Assembly: GCA_041277045.1 (NCBI GenBank)
Contig: JBGFSY010000001.1
Coordinates: forward strand, 372,001 to 436,000
Source of the DNA: Reddybacter sp041277045
Lineage (GTDB): Bacteria; Pseudomonadota; Gammaproteobacteria; Pseudomonadales; Porticoccaceae
Direction of reading: 5' to 3'
DNA: 64,000 nucleotides
Position numbers and translations under genes: made by a program
Shown here: positions 61,051 to 64,000 of the stretch, one piece after another
How positions within the stretch are numbered: the first letter of the stretch is position 1
Layout: each line of letters starts with the position of its first letter
Notes under the pieces: model-generated
What the model was told of the DNA's origin: nothing
What the model saw: only the letters and a program-made list of their open reading frames with translations
Database searches by the model: none

Positions 61051-61599
61051 TTATCTAAGCCGTTGTTCTAATCGATCCTTCACACTTTTAGAAATACCCA
61101 GCCACTCCAATGCCTCACCTCTAGTAAGATCAGAATCGGAAACATGTACTATTTTATTCCGCACGCCTTGAATTTTTGAAACAAGGTCGGCCAGCTCTTC
61201 CGGGATAATGTCTCTCTCGGCAAGAAATTTAATGATCGCAGAAATAGATTCGCGCTTCTCGTAGCTACCGGAGGTCTGGCGGTACAGTTTTGTTACAACA
61301 GATTCGATTTCTTGCCCAGACTTTATAAATGCCCATTCCGGTTCCGCCTCAATGCTACTCACTGTTTCTGCAGGAAAGGCTGTATCTGGATAGAAAATTG
61401 TTATCCCAGCGCTTTCTGCCTCTTGTTTTACAGACTGAATTTCCTGACCAAGATTGAGTTCTACATCTTTATATTTCGCAGTACGAATTCTACGAACAAA
61501 CCCTCGTATCTCATTTTTGAACTAAGCAACGATGAAGAATGCGGCTATAGGCCAAGCGATATGCCCGATAATTTTCTCAACAAATTCCATTTTGCCCAT
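61051..61599 (-). pseudogene. membrane-anchored protein of unknown function (DUF4145-like), one in-frame stop
   Basis: Reading from an ATG at 61599 gives MGKMEFVEKIIGHIAWPIAA and a short hydrophobic end FFIVA, then a TAG at 61522-61524, and then continues in the same frame as FKNEIRGFVRRIRTAKYKDV to a stop at 61051. The full length would be 182 residues: one N-terminal helix, a linker, and a helical C-terminal domain with ISAIIKFLAERDIIPEELAD and GVRNKIVHVSD, reminiscent of DUF4145-type domains. The last 103 residues could also start at an internal ATG-free site at 61362 (GTG). The stop makes the gene doubtful. Confidence 0.6.
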
Positions 61600-61721
61600 A
61601 TTTGTTTCGCCGAATCCGATATTCGTTAAATTTTTCAATCCATTGAATTAAACCAATAAATTAGTATAAGCCCAATGTCCTTCCACTTTCCCTGTACTCA
61701 TTATCAGCAGAGGTACCACCC

Positions 61722-64000
61722 TCATGCCTCTGGTTCCTGAACCGACTCCCTGTGATCCTCATCCCCATTATCATTTTTCTCACCTCGCCCGAAACTCCGG
61801 CGCAACTCGGCAAACTCTTGCAGCCTCGCCTGTACCTTGCCATTAATAGTATCCGCCGGATAATTGCCCTCGGTATCGGGCTCGCCAGCGGAGATACCGG
61901 TGAGCAGATGAATAGCCTGGTCAATATGGCGGATGGGGTAGATATTAAATTGCCCGGCTTCAATAGCCTCTTTAATGTCGTGGCGCAATAATAAATTATC
62001 GACGTTGTTATGGGGGATTAGCACGCCTTGCTCGCCACTCAAACCACGGGCATTACAGATGTCAAAAAAGCCTTCGATTTTTTCATTTACACCACCGATC
62101 ACCTGCGCCTGCCCCCGCTGATTCATTGAACCGGTAATGGCAAAGCACTGCTTTATGGGTGCATCGCTAAGCGAGGAAAGCAGTACGCTAAGCTCGGCCA
62201 GCGAGGCACTATCGCCGTCGATGCCGCCGTAGTTTTGCTCAAAGGCAAGACTGGCGGTGAGTGATAACGGCGCCTTTTGCCCGTAGCGGGCACCCAAAAA
62301 GCTGATCAATATAAACACACCTTTGGTGTGGACGGGGCTGCCCATATCCGCTTCACGGGCAATGTCGATAAGCTTGCCGTCACCCAGGCGGGTGGTGGCG
62401 GTAATACGCGAGGGCTGGCCAAAACTGAAATTGCCCATTTGTAATACCGAGAGCCCATTGACCTGCCCCACCACTTCACCGTCGGTGGCGATCATTATTT
62501 GCTCGCGCAAAATGCCTTCGTGCACCTGGTCGCGCACCCGATCGACGCGATTAGTTTGGGTTTCGATAACCTTGCGTACATCTTCTTCGCTGACCACTTT
62601 TCGCCCGGCTTCGTTGGCCCAGTAACTGGCCTCGCCGAGCATGTCGGCAATGCTGCGCATGTGGGTCGATAGTTTTTTTGAGTCATTCACCAAGCGCATG
62701 CTTTGCTGAATGACAGCGGCCACGGCGCTGCAATCAAAGGGCAGCAGGTCTTTGTCAGCGACCATGGTGGCAATCATTCGGGCGTAGAGCATGTCGTTTT
62801 TCGGGCTACGTTCCAGCCCCGCGTCAAAGTCTGCGGGGACTTTAAATAACTCGGCAAAGTCGGGGTCGTAGGCGTGCAGCATGTAATAAAGCATGCGGTC
62901 ACCGAGTAGTACGACTTTCAAATCGAGGGGAATGGGTTCGGGCTCGAGCGAGACCGTACTACCGATACTGAGGACTTGCTCAAGAGATTCAATACGCAGC
63001 TCACGGGAATACAGCGCCTGCTTAAGGCCCTCCCAGGCATAGGGCTGCATCAGTAATTTTCGCGCCTCAAGAATCAAATAACCGCCATTGGCTTTGTGCA
63101 GGGCACCGGGTTTTACCAGGGTAAAATCCGTCGTCAAGACGCCCATAAAGGCTTTATTTTCAATCCGGCCCAGCAAGTTGCCGTAACTGGGGTGTTCTTC
63201 AAAAACGACCGGCACACCCTCGGCCCGAGCTTGGTCGAGCATCAGGTTGACCTCGTAACGACTGAGGCTGTCTTGGGCGTTAAACATCATCATTTGCTGT
63301 TGCTGGCCACTGTCGGGACGAAACGCAACGGCGTTGTCAATAATATCGGCTTGCACATCACTGAGGTAGTCGAGTATTTGTGGCAGGTCGGCATATTTTG
63401 CGCTTAAGGCCTCCATATAAAGGCCGACGGCCTCCATGGTGACTTCGTTGTTCAGCTTCCGGAAGCGCTCCCCAGCCTCTTTGCGCCAGGCGGGAATTTG
63501 CTTGGTAACAATATTGCGCAGCTCTGCGCGCAGACCCGCAATATCTTTTTCAATACGATCCTGCTCATCCTTGTCGAGTTTTTCAAAAACCTCTGGCGTC
63601 AGCTCTTCGTCATCGATAATGGGAATAAACGAAAACTCCCCCGGCGCCTGATAAACCTTGATGCTTTTTTCATGGGCCAGCTCATGCAGAGCGCGAAAAG
63701 CGGTTTCCTGATGCTTTTGCAACTCGGCCTGAATCTGCTGCGCCCGCGCCTTGTATTCATCGCTATCAAAAGCAGTGGGGATGGCATCCTGCAGGTCCTC
63801 AACCAGGCGACGCATATCATTGCGCAGCACACTGCCCCGACCCGGTGGTAATTCCAGTAAAGTCGGTTTGGTGGCATCATCAAAATTATTAACGTAGCAC
63901 CAGTCAGAGGGAACCGCACCCTTGCTGGCAATGTCCTGCAGATAATGATTAATCGCGGTAAATTTGCCGGTGCCGGGAGGGCCTAAAACAAAGAGGTTAT
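61722..64000 (-). CDS. Lon-like ATP-dependent protease (YcbZ/LonB-type), 5' end beyond the window
   Basis: The frame runs through the window edge and begins there with NLFVLGPPGTGKFTAINHYL, the Walker A loop of an AAA domain interrupted by a long coiled insert (about 150 residues rich in charged helices). Further on come HKANGGYLILEARKLLMQPY (Walker B side) and DRMLYYMLHAYDPDF. The C-terminal Lon protease domain has the serine in IDGDSASLAELSVLLSSL and the lysine in IGGVNEKIEGFFDICNARG, so both dyad residues are present. The tail is charged. Cytoplasmic, with targets unknown; it differs from housekeeping Lon in its N-terminal part. Confidence 0.92.
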   Translation of the reverse strand, partial: NLFVLGPPGTGKFTAINHYLQDIASKGAVPSDWCYVNNFDDATKPTLLELPPGRGSVLRNDMRRLVEDLQDAIPTAFDSDEYKARAQQIQAELQKHQETAFRALHELAHEKSIKVYQAPGEFSFIPIIDDEELTPEVFEKLDKDEQDRIEKDIAGLRAELRNIVTKQIPAWRKEAGERFRKLNNEVTMEAVGLYMEALSAKYADLPQILDYLSDVQADIIDNAVAFRPDSGQQQQMMMFNAQDSLSRYEVNLMLDQARAEGVPVVFEEHPSYGNLLGRIENKAFMGVLTTDFTLVKPGALHKANGGYLILEARKLLMQPYAWEGLKQALYSRELRIESLEQVLSIGSTVSLEPEPIPLDLKVVLLGDRMLYYMLHAYDPDFAELFKVPADFDAGLERSPKNDMLYARMIATMVADKDLLPFDCSAVAAVIQQSMRLVNDSKKLSTHMRSIADMLGEASYWANEAGRKVVSEEDVRKVIETQTNRVDRVRDQVHEGILREQIMIATDGEVVGQVNGLSVLQMGNFSFGQPSRITATTRLGDGKLIDIAREADMGSPVHTKGVFILISFLGARYGQKAPLSLTASLAFEQNYGGIDGDSASLAELSVLLSSLSDAPIKQCFAITGSMNQRGQAQVIGGVNEKIEGFFDICNARGLSGEQGVLIPHNNVDNLLLRHDIKEAIEAGQFNIYPIRHIDQAIHLLTGISAGEPDTEGNYPADTINGKVQARLQEFAELRRSFGRGEKNDNGDEDHRESVQEPEA

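Overview
The window reads as chromosome of a marine gammaproteobacterium. The best fit is the Cellvibrionales-type lineages rich in acyl-CoA metabolism (Spongiibacteraceae or Halieaceae), but that is an inference from gene content, not a phylogeny. Evidence for the group: rapA, dbpA, slyD, fklB, sprT, ppnP, glpE and rimO of gammaproteobacterial type; a PomA/PomB-type (sodium-type) flagellar stator; and a dense set of acyl-CoA dehydrogenases with a biotin carboxylase. Coding density is high. Base composition is balanced except for several AT-rich patches (about 24.4-25.2, 33.3-33.8, 50.7-51.9 and 61.0-61.7 kb).

Layout. 0-7 kb: a glyoxalase-fold fragment, a membrane-anchored unknown, an SCO1/SenC copper protein, and a four-gene HlyD / double-ATPase / two-permease ABC-2 exporter. 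7-15 kb: a DUF924 protein, an MsbA-like exporter, then a lipid or steroid catabolic run (lipocalin-like DUF7064/7065-type protein, APH-fold kinase, two paired acyl-CoA dehydrogenases) and a DUF5610 protein. 15.5-22.5 kb: fklB, a heavily decayed SDR gene fused to a decayed MAPEG gene, then a biotin-dependent acyl-CoA carboxylase (beta, alpha) with its acyl-CoA dehydrogenase. 22.6-25 kb: a REC-REC-GGDEF protein with a broken GGDEF motif, a DUF1993 protein and a frameshifted PH-domain protein. 25.2-32.8 kb: a tightly packed five-gene operon with the composition of acetophenone carboxylase (two HyuA-like subunits, a HyuB-like subunit, a small zinc-ribbon gamma subunit and a fifth unknown). 33-37.8 kb: rimO with a degenerate copy of its own 3' end about 0.6 kb downstream, then PilZ / pomB / pomA. 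38-44.7 kb: housekeeping genes (DUF2288, GIY-YIG, slyD, sprT, dbpA, PHP, YceI) and a divergent LysR/fpr pair. 44.9-50.7 kb: a metal-uptake operon combining NikL/NikK-like secreted proteins, a DUF6162-type protein, a ZnuABC-like transporter and a second binding protein that has lost its histidine ligands. 50.8-55 kb: a VapB-like antitoxin followed by an FRG-domain protein, each with one in-frame stop, inserted directly behind rapA. 55-64 kb: small enzymes (amidotransferase, GNAT, AhpD-like, SDR, rhodanese, ppnP, phosphatase, parvulin, NYN), a stop-interrupted membrane-anchored unknown and a Lon-like protease that runs off the window.

Two themes stand out. The first is catabolism of ketone- and acyl-CoA-type substrates: two different ATP-dependent carboxylase systems and three acyl-CoA dehydrogenases. 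The second is repeated decay of accessory genes: SDR and MAPEG are clearly dead, while VapB, FRG, the PH-domain gene, a membrane gene and a DUF4145-like gene each carry a single lesion, mostly in AT-rich patches. No tRNA, rRNA, CRISPR array or intact insertion sequence was seen.
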